Source: Intrasporangium_A sp051961875 (GTDB lineage: Bacteria > Actinomycetota > Actinomycetes > Actinomycetales > Dermatophilaceae). From it: a stretch of DNA of 17,910 nt. The stretch spans positions 1 to 17,910 of the forward strand of contig NZ_JBQCCV010000060.1 of NCBI RefSeq assembly GCF_051961875.1. The letters are read 5' to 3'. Of this stretch, positions 1-7,869 are shown piece by piece. The notes beneath the pieces were generated by a model that saw only the letters and a program-made list of their open reading frames with translations, made no database searches and had not been told where the DNA came from. The number at the start of each line of letters is the position of its first letter. Within the stretch, counting starts at the first letter, position 1. The translations under genes were made by a program, and so were the position numbers.

Positions 1-365
1 AGTTCACCGCCGACGACATCGTGGTGCATCAGCAGGACGTCCAGGCCGTCGTCAACGCGCTCTGGGCCGGCGGCGCCCAGGCGATGATGATCCAGGACCA
101 GCGCGTCATCGGCACGAGCGCCGTCCGTTGCGTCGGCAACACCCTCATCCTCCAGGGCCGGGTCTACTCGCCGCCCTACGTCATCAAGGCGATCGGCGAC
201 ACGGGTGCGCTGCAGCGCTCGCTCACGGCAGATCCGACCATCCAGATCTACCAGCAGTATGTCGCTGCCGTCGGCCTGGGCTGGGACGTCTCCGTCGACG
301 GCAACACCAAGTTCCCGGCCTACTCCGGCTCGGTGGAGCAGAGCCACGCCCAGGTCATCCGCTGA
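1..365 (+). CDS. DUF881 family protein, C-terminal part (5' end outside window)
   Basis: The reading frame is open from base 3 and ends with TGA at 363-365, giving 120 visible residues; the start lies upstream of the window. The pattern 'DVQAVVNALWAGGAQAM', then 'QRVIGTSAVRCVG', then 'SPPYVIKAIGD' is the conserved C-terminal core of DUF881, a family of actinobacterial and Firmicute proteins that usually carry one N-terminal membrane anchor and an extracytoplasmic coiled coil. The biochemical role is unknown. In actinobacteria this gene commonly sits between crgA and pabA/trpG beside the pknB cluster, which is the context here, so a link to the cell envelope or division is inferred. The GTG at 21 is an internal valine and not the start, because the frame continues upstream in the same conserved region. 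Confidence 0.9.
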   Translation, partial: FTADDIVVHQQDVQAVVNALWAGGAQAMMIQDQRVIGTSAVRCVGNTLILQGRVYSPPYVIKAIGDTGALQRSLTADPTIQIYQQYVAAVGLGWDVSVDGNTKFPAYSGSVEQSHAQVIR

Positions 366-374
366 GCGGGCTCG

Positions 375-402
375 TCGACACCACGTCCGCACCGGCTAGC
401 CT
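375..402 (+). promoter_or_regulatory. Candidate sigma-A-type promoter giving a leaderless pabA mRNA
   Basis: TCGACA (375-380), a 16-bp spacer and TAGCCT (397-402, fits the actinobacterial TANNNT -10 pattern) lie just upstream of the pabA ATG at 409. Six bases separate the -10 from the A of ATG, so transcription would start at or next to the start codon. No Shine-Dalgarno sequence is visible before this ATG, which fits a leaderless transcript. Confidence 0.5.
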
Positions 403-408
403 TCGCCC

Positions 409-1041
409 ATGGGTCCGCGCATCCTCGTCGTCGACAACTACGACAGCTTCGTCTACACGATCGTCGGCTACCTCGAGCAGCTCGGCGCGCACTGCGACGT
501 CCGGCGGAACGACACGGTCGCGCCCCGGGACGGAGCGGCATACGACGGCGTCCTCATCTCGCCCGGGCCGGGCACCCCGGAGGGCGCGGGCGTCTCGATG
601 GACCTCGTCCGCGCCTGCGCGGACGATGCGCGGCCGCTGTTCGGCGTGTGCTTGGGCCACCAGGCGCTCGCGGCGGCATTCGGAGGGACCGTCGGGCGCG
701 CACCCGAGCTGTTGCACGGCAAGACGTCCGAGGTGCTGCACGACGGGACCGGCGTGCTCGAGGGGCTGCCGTCTCCCTTCACCGCGACGCGCTACCACTC
801 CCTCACCGTCCTGCCGGACACCGTCCCGCCGGAGCTGGTCGTCACCGGTCGCACGGAGTCGGGCGTGGTCATGAGCCTGCGTCACCGCGACCTGCCCCTC
901 CACGGCGTGCAGTTCCACCCCGAGAGCGTGCTGACCCAGGGTGGGCACCGGATGCTCGCCAACTTCCTGCGCCTCTGCGGGGACGATGGCGCCGTCGCCC
1001 GGTCCGACGGCCTCAGCCCCCTCGTCAGCGCCGCCGTCTGA
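409..1041 (+). CDS. pabA: Anthranilate/para-aminobenzoate synthase glutamine amidotransferase subunit
   Basis: A class I glutamine amidotransferase of 210 aa, full family length. It would hydrolyse glutamine and pass ammonia to a chorismate-using partner, either PabB (4-amino-4-deoxychorismate, folate pathway) or TrpE (anthranilate). The N-terminus 'ILVVDNYDSFVYTIVGYL' is the family signature; the oxyanion strand is SPGPGTP (51-57); the nucleophile is Cys81 in FGVCLGHQ; His170 and Glu172 in QFHPES complete the triad. The orthologue at this position beside pknB is named trpG or pabA in different actinobacteria, and the sequence alone does not settle which partner it serves. No chorismate-binding subunit is encoded nearby. 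The ATG at 409 is chosen because the signature begins at residue 5. The last 20 residues run beyond the domain. Confidence 0.95.
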   Translation: MGPRILVVDNYDSFVYTIVGYLEQLGAHCDVRRNDTVAPRDGAAYDGVLISPGPGTPEGAGVSMDLVRACADDARPLFGVCLGHQALAAAFGGTVGRAPELLHGKTSEVLHDGTGVLEGLPSPFTATRYHSLTVLPDTVPPELVVTGRTESGVVMSLRHRDLPLHGVQFHPESVLTQGGHRMLANFLRLCGDDGAVARSDGLSPLVSAAV

Positions 1042-1080
1042 TGTGGCGCGGGTGAGCCGGGTCCGCCGCTGAAATGCGAA

Positions 1081-1106
1081 CGGCGGGCCCCTTCAGGGAC
1101 CCGCCG
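1081..1106. terminator. Bidirectional hairpin terminator between pabA and pknB
   Basis: CGGCGGGCCCC (1081-1091), loop TTCA and GGGACCCGCCG (1096-1106) form an 11-bp stem with one mismatch. It lies between the convergent stops at 1041 and 1131. There is no T-run on either side, which is common for actinobacterial terminators. Confidence 0.75.
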
Positions 1107-1130
1107 CCTGCGCTGATGTGCCGTATGCGG

Positions 1131-3002
1131 TCAGCCGTTGCCGCCGCCGCCCCCGCCGGGCTTCGTCTCGCTGGAGCTCGGCGTGTCGCTCGGTGTCGAC
1201 GGTGGTGCCGTCACGGTCTGGGTCTCGGTGATCGTCTGGGTCGGGAGGGGCGACTGGGCCACCTCCACCTTGAGCCGCGAGCCGACCTTGACCGCATCCC
1301 CCGCGTGCTCGACGCTGAGGACCTCACCCGGTGTCTTGTCGGCGGAGTCGACATACGACGGCACCGGGATCACGTGGTATTCGTTGGCGAGCCGTGTCGA
1401 GACGATCGTCCACTGCTGGCCGACGAGGTCGTCCGGGATCTCCACCTTGCCCGAGGCGAGGTTGAGCGAGACGGCCGAGTTCACGTCGACGGTCTGCCCG
1501 ACGGCCGGACTCGTCGAGACGACCTTGCCCTTGTCCTGCGTCGCGTCGTTGACGTCCTTCGTACCGGAGACGGTCAGGCCGGCGTCCTTGAGAGCCTGCG
1601 TCGCGCCCTCCACCGACATTCCCGTCACGTCCGGCACCTTGACGGTGTCGGGACCGGTCGAGACGACGTAGGTGATCGTGGTGCCCTCGTTGACCGTCTG
1701 GCCCTGGGCCGGGTCCTGCTTGAAGATCCTGCCCTTCTCGGCGCTGTTCGCCTCCTCGCTGGCTGACCCCTTGAGGTGCTTCTGGGCCAGCGCCGACTCC
1801 GCCTGCTGGGCGGTGAGGCCGACGAGGCGCGGCACCGTCGTCGTCACGACCGGCGGCTGCTGGTTGCCGAACCACAGCGCCGCGAGCCACCCGATCCCGG
1901 CGAGGAGGACGATGACGAGCAGGGTGATGAGGGCGGCCTTGCCCCCGTTGCCCTTGCGCTGGGCGCGAGCGACCTCCTCGGGGCGGCCGACTGCGGGCAT
2001 CCCGGCCGTGTTGTCGGCGACGCGCCCCACGCGCGTCTGCACGACGGTGGGCGCGCCCGGGCTGGCGTATGCCGTGGGCATCGTCTGCGTCGTCGCCGCA
2101 GCCCCGAGCGCCGCGGCTGCCCCGAGGGCGGCGTTGCTGATGGGCCGGCCGCCGCGGACGTTCTCGAGGTCGCGACGGAAGGAGCCGGCGTCCTGGTAGC
2201 GGGCCTCCCGATCCTTGGCGAGCGCGTGCAGCGTCACGGCGTCGAGGTCGCCCCCGATGCTGGCGTTCCACACGCTCGGCGGCTGTGGCTGCTCGCCCAC
2301 GTGCTGGTAGGCGATCGCGACGGGCGAGTCCCCGGTGAACGGGGTGCGTCCGGTGAGCAGTTCGTAGAGCACGCAGCCGGTCGAGTAGAGGTCGGAGCGG
2401 GCATCGACCGTCTGGCCCTGCGCCTGCTCCGGCGAGAGGTACTGGGCGGTGCCGACGACGGCCTGGGTCGCGGTCATCGTCGCGGCCGTGTCGGCGACCG
2501 CCCGGGCGATCCCGAAGTCCATCACCTTCACGACGCCGGCCGTCGTGAGCATGACGTTGCCCGGCTTGATGTCGCGGTGGACGATGCCCATCCGGTGGCT
2601 GTAGGCGAGCGCGTCGAGAATGCCCTCCGTGAGACGGATCGCCTCCTCGGGCTCGAGTGGGGCGCCGTGGACCAGCCGGTCGCGCAGCGTCATCCCGTCG
2701 ACATACTCCATCACGATGTAGGGCAGGGGCACCGTCGAGGCGCCGGGTGCCTCCACCTCGTCCTCACCCGAGTCATAGATCGCGACGATGGCCGGGTGGT
2801 TGAGGCCCGCGGCCGACTGCGCCTCGCGGCGGAACCGGGTCAGGAAGTTCGGGTCGCGGGCCAGGTCGGAGCGCAGCATCTTGATGGCGACGGTCCGCCC
2901 CAACCGGGTGTCGTGCCCAAGATGGACGTCGGCCATGCCGCCTCGCCCGATGAGCCGGCCGACCTCATACCGTCCGCCCAGGACGCGCGGGGTGGTGCTC
3001 AC
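1131..3002 (-). CDS. pknB: PASTA-domain serine/threonine protein kinase PknB
   Basis: A membrane receptor-like Hanks-type kinase of 623 aa that phosphorylates division and wall-synthesis proteins and senses peptidoglycan or lipid II outside the cell. Seen in order: glycine loop IGRGGMADVHLG (18-29), VAIK Lys41, HRDIKPGN with catalytic Asp144, DFG Asp162, activation loop with Thr175, Thr177 and Thr179 before GTAQYLSPEQ, juxtamembrane linker, one TM helix at about 356-379, then PASTA repeats at about 387-450, 454-518 and a divergent third at 519-583. The Thr/Ser/Pro-rich tail ends in a run of glycines. The start is the GTG at 3000-3002, with AGAGGTGG five bases upstream; a frame-open extension to 3056 lacks such a site. 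It is the last gene of the fhaA-to-pknB operon, 91 bp after pbpA. No second kinase gene (pknA) is present between them. Confidence 0.96.
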   Translation of the reverse strand: MSTTPRVLGGRYEVGRLIGRGGMADVHLGHDTRLGRTVAIKMLRSDLARDPNFLTRFRREAQSAAGLNHPAIVAIYDSGEDEVEAPGASTVPLPYIVMEYVDGMTLRDRLVHGAPLEPEEAIRLTEGILDALAYSHRMGIVHRDIKPGNVMLTTAGVVKVMDFGIARAVADTAATMTATQAVVGTAQYLSPEQAQGQTVDARSDLYSTGCVLYELLTGRTPFTGDSPVAIAYQHVGEQPQPPSVWNASIGGDLDAVTLHALAKDREARYQDAGSFRRDLENVRGGRPISNAALGAAAALGAAATTQTMPTAYASPGAPTVVQTRVGRVADNTAGMPAVGRPEEVARAQRKGNGGKAALITLLVIVLLAGIGWLAALWFGNQQPPVVTTTVPRLVGLTAQQAESALAQKHLKGSASEEANSAEKGRIFKQDPAQGQTVNEGTTITYVVSTGPDTVKVPDVTGMSVEGATQALKDAGLTVSGTKDVNDATQDKGKVVSTSPAVGQTVDVNSAVSLNLASGKVEIPDDLVGQQWTIVSTRLANEYHVIPVPSYVDSADKTPGEVLSVEHAGDAVKVGSRLKVEVAQSPLPTQTITETQTVTAPPSTPSDTPSSSETKPGGGGGGNG

Positions 3003-3007
3003 ACCGT

Positions 3008-3015
3008 CCACCTCT
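3008..3015 (-). promoter_or_regulatory. Ribosome binding site that sets the pknB start
   Basis: Read on the minus strand, AGAGGTGG is followed by five bases and GTG. This supports initiation at 3002, 18 codons inside the longest open frame. Confidence 0.7.
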
Positions 3016-3093
3016 GATCGTTCTGACACTGCCCGGTCCCATCCGTCTGCTTGCACTTGGGGTCTGGTTTGCAGGATTGTCTCCCACAGGTCG

Positions 3094-4554
3094 TCACCGG
3101 CCCATCACCGCCTCCATCACGGCGCGGGCGATCGGGGCCGCCACGCGGCCGCCGCCGACCTCGCTCTGCGTGACGCCGCCGTCCTCGACGATGACGGCCA
3201 CGGCGATCTTGGGGTCGTCCGCCGGGGCGAAGCTGATGAACCACGCGTGCGGCGCCTGGTTCGGGTCGTGTTGGGCCGTGCCGGTCTTGCCCGCCACGCG
3301 CACACCGGGGATCTGCGCCCGGGCGCCCGAGCCGTTGTCGACGACGGAGACCATCATGTTCTTGAGGATGTCGGCCGTGCGGGTCGAGACCGCCTGCGAG
3401 AGCTCCTGGGGCTGGGGTGCGCCGGAGATGATGTCGAGATCGGCGCTGCGGACCCGGTTGATGAGGTAGGGCGTCATCACCCGCCCCTGGTTCGCGATCC
3501 CCGCCGCCACCATGGCCATCTGCAGCGGCGTCGTCCGCACGTCGTACTGGCCGATGGCCGACTGGGCCGCCTGCGGGGCGTTGAGGTCGGCGGGCACGCT
3601 GCTCGGCACGACGCGCATCGGGGTGGAGAGGCTGTCGCCGAAGCCGAACTTCGCGGCCTGCGCCCGCAGCTTCTCACCGCCCAGCTCCATGCCGAGCGAG
3701 CCGAAGGCGGTGTTGCATGAGATCTCGAGGGCGTGCAGCAGGGTCGTCTTGTTGCCCGGGCCGCACGGCTGCCGGTTCTCGTTGGGCAGGGTGGCGTCGG
3801 TCAGCGGCAGGTCGAGCACCGCGGGTCCTGGCACCTGCGAGTTGGCGTCGGCAACGAGCCCGTTCTCGAGCGCGGCCGCGGCGGTGACGACCTTGAACGT
3901 CGATCCCGGTGGGTAGAGGTCGTCGATCGTCCGGTTGAGGAACGGCTTCTCCGGGTTGGTCGAGAGCTTCTGCCAGGCCTGCGCCGCCTTGCCGAAGTCA
4001 TGGCTCGCCAGCGCGTTGGGGTCGTACTGCGGGTGGCTCACCATCGCGAGGATCGCGCCCGTCTTCGGGTCGAGGGCGACGACCGCGCCCCGGCTCTTGC
4101 CGAGGGCCTGGTCCGCGGCCTGCTGCGCCTTGGGGTTGATCGTGAGCTCGATGGTCGCCCCCGAGGTCTGGCGGCCGGTGATGAGGTCGGTGACCCGGCG
4201 CACGAACAGGGTGTCGGCCTGGCCGGACAGGAGGCCGTCGGCAGCGTGCTCCAGCCCGTAGGGGTTGCCCACCCCGAACGAGTAGAAGCCGGTCACCTGC
4301 GAGTAGAGCTCTCCGATCGGGTACTTCCGGAGCCACTTGTACTGGTCGCTCGCCGCGACCGACTCCGCGATCGGCTTGCCGGCGACCATGATGCCGCCGC
4401 GCTCGCGGGAGTAGTTGTCGAGGAGCGTGCGCTTGTTGGCCGGCATCGCGGCGAGGGTCTGGCTCTGGAAGAACTGGATCGACGTCGAGGCGACCAGCAG
4501 CGCGACGAAGAGCAGCGCGATGACGACGGACAGGCGGCGGACCGGTGCGTTCAT
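3094..4554 (-). CDS. pbpA: Class B penicillin-binding protein PbpA (peptidoglycan D,D-transpeptidase)
   Basis: A 486-aa class B PBP that cross-links peptidoglycan with its SEDS partner. There is a short cytoplasmic N-terminus and one TM anchor (about 8-27). The transpeptidase motifs are all present: STFK with nucleophile Ser218, SCN (279-281) and KTGT (423-426). It is short for a PBP2/FtsI protein and lacks a C-terminal PASTA domain, as is usual for actinobacterial PbpA next to RodA/FtsW. The ATG at 4552-4554 overlaps the stop of the upstream SEDS gene by 4 bp (ATGA) and is preceded by GGTGAGG at good spacing, so translation is probably coupled. A longer open frame upstream lies out of phase inside ftsW and is not used. 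PbpA is a reported phosphorylation target of PknB in mycobacteria; whether that holds here is inference. Confidence 0.95.
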   Translation of the reverse strand: MNAPVRRLSVVIALLFVALLVASTSIQFFQSQTLAAMPANKRTLLDNYSRERGGIMVAGKPIAESVAASDQYKWLRKYPIGELYSQVTGFYSFGVGNPYGLEHAADGLLSGQADTLFVRRVTDLITGRQTSGATIELTINPKAQQAADQALGKSRGAVVALDPKTGAILAMVSHPQYDPNALASHDFGKAAQAWQKLSTNPEKPFLNRTIDDLYPPGSTFKVVTAAAALENGLVADANSQVPGPAVLDLPLTDATLPNENRQPCGPGNKTTLLHALEISCNTAFGSLGMELGGEKLRAQAAKFGFGDSLSTPMRVVPSSVPADLNAPQAAQSAIGQYDVRTTPLQMAMVAAGIANQGRVMTPYLINRVRSADLDIISGAPQPQELSQAVSTRTADILKNMMVSVVDNGSGARAQIPGVRVAGKTGTAQHDPNQAPHAWFISFAPADDPKIAVAVIVEDGGVTQSEVGGGRVAAPIARAVMEAVMGR

Positions 4555-5945
4555 GGCAGCCTCACCACCTGGGTCGCGTCGGCCGACGTCGAGCCCCGTG
4601 GTGGGGTGACGTTGAGCTCCGGCATGGGTCGCCGGGCGTGGTCGGAGATGCGGAGCAGGATCGCCATGATGACCCAGTTCGCGAGCAGTGACGAGCCGCC
4701 GAGCGACATGAACGGCGTGGTCAGGCCGGTGAGCGGGATGACCCGGGTGACCCCGCCGATGACGATGAAGACCTGGAAGGCGACGGAGAAGGCGAGGCCG
4801 ATGGCGAGGAGCTTGCCGAAGCCGTCGCGGACACCGAGCGCGGTGCGGATGCCCCGCTCGACGAAGAGCAGGTAGAGCACGATGATGGCGACGGCACCGA
4901 AGAGCCCGAGCTCCTCCCCGAGGCTCGGGAAGATGAAGTCGCTCTCCGCGAAGGGCGTCAGGTAGGGCCGCCCGGCCCCGAGGCCCGTCCCGGTGAGGCC
5001 GCCGGAGCCCATGCCCCAGAGGCCCTTGGCCAGCTGGTCCGACCGTTGCAGGCTCGACGCGGAGAACGGGTCGAGCCAGAGCGTGACCCGGGTCTGGAAG
5101 TGCGAGAAGGTCGACAGCGCGAAGGCCACGGCCGCGGCGAAGAGGGCCAGGCCGATCGCGATCCACGAGACACGCTCGGTCGCGACGTAGAGCATCGCGA
5201 CGAAGAGGCCGAAGAAGAGCAGCGCCGTGCCGAGATCGTTCTCGAAGACGAGGACGAGCACGGCGAGCACCCAGGCGACGAGGATCGGGCCGAGGTCACG
5301 CCCGCGCGGGAAGGTGAAGCCGAGCACCTTCTTGCCGGCGAGGGACAGGACGTCGCGGGCCTCGACGAGGTAGCCCGCGAAGAAGATGGCGAGGGCGATC
5401 TTGGCGAACTCGCCCGGCTGGAAGGACATTCCGCCGATCCCGATCCAGATCCTCGACCCGTTGACGCTCCGACCGATGCCGGGCAGGAGCGGCAGGACGA
5501 GCAGGACGAAGCCGGTGAGCAGCGACCAGTAGGTGAAGCGCCGGAGCAACCGGTGGTCGCGCAGCACGAAGACCACGATGATGGCGAGCCCCACGGCGAC
5601 GGCGGTCCAGAGGATCTGCCGGTATGCCGTGCCGTCCGTGCCGAGGTGCCCGGCCGCGAGATCGAGCCGGTGGATCATCACGAGGCCGAGACCGTTGAGG
5701 CAGGTCGTGATCGGCAGCAGGACGGGGTCGGAGTACGCCGCCCGCCACCGGAGCACGAGGTGGACCACGACGGCCAGCACGACGAGGCCGCCCGCGACCG
5801 GCACGATGTTGGCCGGGACCGTCCCGTTGCGGTTGAGGTCGACCGAGACCCACGCGAGCAGCACGATCGCGATGGCAAGCAGGAGCAGGAGCAGCTCGAG
5901 ACCGCGCCGCGGGCGCGGCGCGACGGGCTCGACGGTCGTCGTCAC
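4551..5945 (-). CDS. ftsW: SEDS peptidoglycan glycosyltransferase, FtsW/RodA family
   Basis: A polytopic membrane enzyme of 464 aa that polymerises lipid II into glycan strands. About ten or more hydrophobic helices are visible. SEDS signatures are present: GSRIWIGIGGMSFQPGEFAKI (163-183 region), WLDP with Asp292 at the site of the proposed catalytic acid, SDFIFPSLGEELGLFG (335-350) and TGLTTPFMSLGGSS (406-419). The start is the GTG at 5943-5945, which overlaps the pstP stop by 4 bp (GTGA); no strong ribosome site precedes it, so it probably depends on re-initiation. Orthologues at this locus are called RodA or FtsW; sequence alone does not decide between elongation and division. The cytoplasmic tail ends 'ATQVVRLP', with Thr458 in a motif resembling the kinase activation loop (see findings). 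Confidence 0.94.
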   Translation of the reverse strand: MTTTVEPVAPRPRRGLELLLLLLAIAIVLLAWVSVDLNRNGTVPANIVPVAGGLVVLAVVVHLVLRWRAAYSDPVLLPITTCLNGLGLVMIHRLDLAAGHLGTDGTAYRQILWTAVAVGLAIIVVFVLRDHRLLRRFTYWSLLTGFVLLVLPLLPGIGRSVNGSRIWIGIGGMSFQPGEFAKIALAIFFAGYLVEARDVLSLAGKKVLGFTFPRGRDLGPILVAWVLAVLVLVFENDLGTALLFFGLFVAMLYVATERVSWIAIGLALFAAAVAFALSTFSHFQTRVTLWLDPFSASSLQRSDQLAKGLWGMGSGGLTGTGLGAGRPYLTPFAESDFIFPSLGEELGLFGAVAIIVLYLLFVERGIRTALGVRDGFGKLLAIGLAFSVAFQVFIVIGGVTRVIPLTGLTTPFMSLGGSSLLANWVIMAILLRISDHARRPMPELNVTPPRGSTSADATQVVRLP

Positions 5946-7327
5946 CGGGCCACCGCCGGTGTCGGGGAGGAAGCGTGCACGGTCGCCGTGGTCGGGGCCG
6001 GGCTCGCGCTCTGGCTGGGGGTCGGCGTCGGTATGCCGCTGGGTGAAGGCGTCACCACCGGAGTGTTGCCGCACGGGGTGCCGCTCTCGGCGAGGGCTCG
6101 GCAGCGGTCCGCCTCCTGGCGCAGTGTCGACACCTTCGTGACGGCGTCCGCGAGGTTCTGCGCGGGGATCGCTGCGTCGATCGAGCCCTGCACGTCGGTG
6201 GGCAGCTCGCTGACGGCGACGTCGCTCTGCATCTCCACGTGGTGGAGCGAGAGGGGACCGAGGTCCCGCGAGACGCCGCGGAAGATCGTGACCTTGCCGG
6301 CCTCGGCGGCGACGAAGTACTGGGTCTGGGACCAGGCGTAGGCCGCGTACCCGCCCGCGACGACCACGGCGAGGATGACGAGGGCGCCGAGGCCGCGCCG
6401 GATCGCCTTGCCACGGCGGCCGCGGTCGGTGCCCTCCTCTGCGAGCTCGACGGCATCGTCCTCCTCCGTTCGGCCGGTGGCCTCGCGGGACAGGGCCGCC
6501 GCCTTGGCCGCGGGGCTCGTCGGGATGGCGCGGGTGCGAGCACGCAGGCGGTTCTGGGCGGCGCCGACCACCTGCGGCGTCGTGGAGGTGAGCTCCGTGT
6601 CGGACGAGACGACCTCGGCGACGATGACGGTCACGTTGTCGCGGGTGCTCGCCTTGAGGGCGACCTCGATGCACCGCTCGGCGGCCTCGGCCGGGGTCTT
6701 GGCCTCCTTGAGGATCTCCTCGATGACGTCGGCGCCCACGAAGTCCGACAGGCCGTCGGAGCAGAGGAGGAAGCGGTCACCGACCTTCGCCTCGCGCAGG
6801 GAGGTGTCCGGCTCGTCGTCGGGCTGGCCCGTCATGACCCGGGTGACGACCGAGCGTTGCGGGTGCCGGCTCGCCTCCTCGCCTGTGATCCGGCCCTCGT
6901 CGACGAGCTGCTGGACGAAGGAGTGGTCCTTGGTGATCTGGGTGAAGGTGTCACCGCGGAGCATGAAGGCGCGTGAGTCGCCGATGTGCGCCATGGCGAT
7001 CTTGTTGCCGGCCCGGAGCAGCGCGATCGTCGTCGAGCCCATGCCCGTCAGCTCGTCGTTCTCGCGGATCGCCTTGCTCAGCCGGTCGTTCGCCTGCCGG
7101 AGGGCCTGCTCGAGACGGGTCACCGCCTGGTCGGCGCCGATGGCTTCGTCGTCGAGGGGGGCCAGCTCCCCGACGATCATCGACGAGGCGACGTCACCGG
7201 CCGCGTGTCCGCCCATCCCGTCGGCGAGGACGAGCAGGTGCGGCCCGGCATAACCCGAGTCCTCGTTGCGGGACTTGGGCCCGAGGCCGAGGTCGGAGCG
7301 CGCCGCGAAGCGCAGGGCGATGGCCAC
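5942..7327 (-). CDS. pstP: PP2C-family Ser/Thr protein phosphatase PstP
   Basis: A 461-aa metal-dependent phosphatase that reverses PknB-type phosphorylation. The N-terminal PP2C domain (about 6-240) shows RNED (20-23), DGMGGH with Asp36, GDSR (116-119), SDGL with Asp191 and DNVT with Asp230. These supply the usual metal-binding acids. A linker of about 65 residues follows, then one TM helix (about 311-331) and an outer segment ending in a Pro/Ser/Thr-rich tail (about 424-458). This is the domain order of mycobacterial PstP. The start is GTG (7325-7327), four bases after the fhaB stop, and the stop overlaps the ftsW start. Placement in one operon with the kinase and both FHA proteins supports the role. 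Confidence 0.96.
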   Translation of the reverse strand: MAIALRFAARSDLGLGPKSRNEDSGYAGPHLLVLADGMGGHAAGDVASSMIVGELAPLDDEAIGADQAVTRLEQALRQANDRLSKAIRENDELTGMGSTTIALLRAGNKIAMAHIGDSRAFMLRGDTFTQITKDHSFVQQLVDEGRITGEEASRHPQRSVVTRVMTGQPDDEPDTSLREAKVGDRFLLCSDGLSDFVGADVIEEILKEAKTPAEAAERCIEVALKASTRDNVTVIVAEVVSSDTELTSTTPQVVGAAQNRLRARTRAIPTSPAAKAAALSREATGRTEEDDAVELAEEGTDRGRRGKAIRRGLGALVILAVVVAGGYAAYAWSQTQYFVAAEAGKVTIFRGVSRDLGPLSLHHVEMQSDVAVSELPTDVQGSIDAAIPAQNLADAVTKVSTLRQEADRCRALAESGTPCGNTPVVTPSPSGIPTPTPSQSASPAPTTATVHASSPTPAVAR

Positions 7328-7331
7328 GCGA

Positions 7332-7859
7332 TCAACCCCGCAGTTCGATCACGGTCTTGCCGATACGCAGCGCCGAGCCGATCTCGACGGGGCGCGGCGT
7401 GGTCAGCCGGTCACGGCCCAGGTAGGTGCCGTTCGTCGAGCCGAGGTCCTCGACCATCCAGCCGTCGCCGCCGGGGTAGATGCGGCAGTGCCGGCCCGAG
7501 GCGTAGTCGTCGTCGAGGACGAGGGCGCACTCGGGGTTGCGGCCGATCAGCACCCCGGAGCCCCGCAGCGGCAGCGACGTGCCGGCGAGGGGACCTTCGG
7601 TCACGACGAGGTGGGTGGGCGGGCCGCCCTTGCGACCGGGGCGGGAGCGGCGCGCGGCCTCCGGTGCCGGGGCCTTCGCGGCGCGCCGTCCGGCCGATGC
7701 CGCCACCGGCTCCTGCCGCGCGGGGGCCTTGCGCTGGCCGCGGCGCGACACCTTCGTGCCGTAGAGGTCGGTCCGCAGCACGCCGACGATGCTGAAGATG
7801 AAGATCCACAGCAGCGCGAGCAGGCCCAGCCGGAGCAGGGTGAGGGTCAGTTCACTCAT
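7332..7859 (-). CDS. fhaB: FHA-domain protein FhaB
   Basis: A 175-aa protein with an N-terminal hydrophobic helix (about 5-27), a basic Ala/Pro-rich linker and a C-terminal forkhead-associated domain (about 82-174). FHA phosphothreonine-binding residues are seen: GR (106-107), SGRH (121-124) and STNG (141-144). It would sit at the membrane and dock onto phosphorylated partners of the kinase. The mycobacterial orthologue (FipA) links FtsZ and FtsQ under stress; that role here is only an analogy. It lies 10 bp after fhaA and 4 bp before pstP. Confidence 0.94.
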   Translation of the reverse strand: MSELTLTLLRLGLLALLWIFIFSIVGVLRTDLYGTKVSRRGQRKAPARQEPVAASAGRRAAKAPAPEAARRSRPGRKGGPPTHLVVTEGPLAGTSLPLRGSGVLIGRNPECALVLDDDYASGRHCRIYPGGDGWMVEDLGSTNGTYLGRDRLTTPRPVEIGSALRIGKTVIELRG

Positions 7860-7869
7860 CCGTCACCGC

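Noticed and set aside
1776..3017. Long plus-strand open frame opposite pknB
   Set aside because: It mirrors the kinase gene, its composition is Arg/Gly/His-rich nonsense, and it lacks a ribosome site. High-G+C genes produce such antisense frames routinely.
5046..6341. 431-codon plus-strand frame opposite ftsW and pstP
   Set aside because: The product is an Asp/Glu/Arg/His-rich mirror of two well-supported genes, with no domain.
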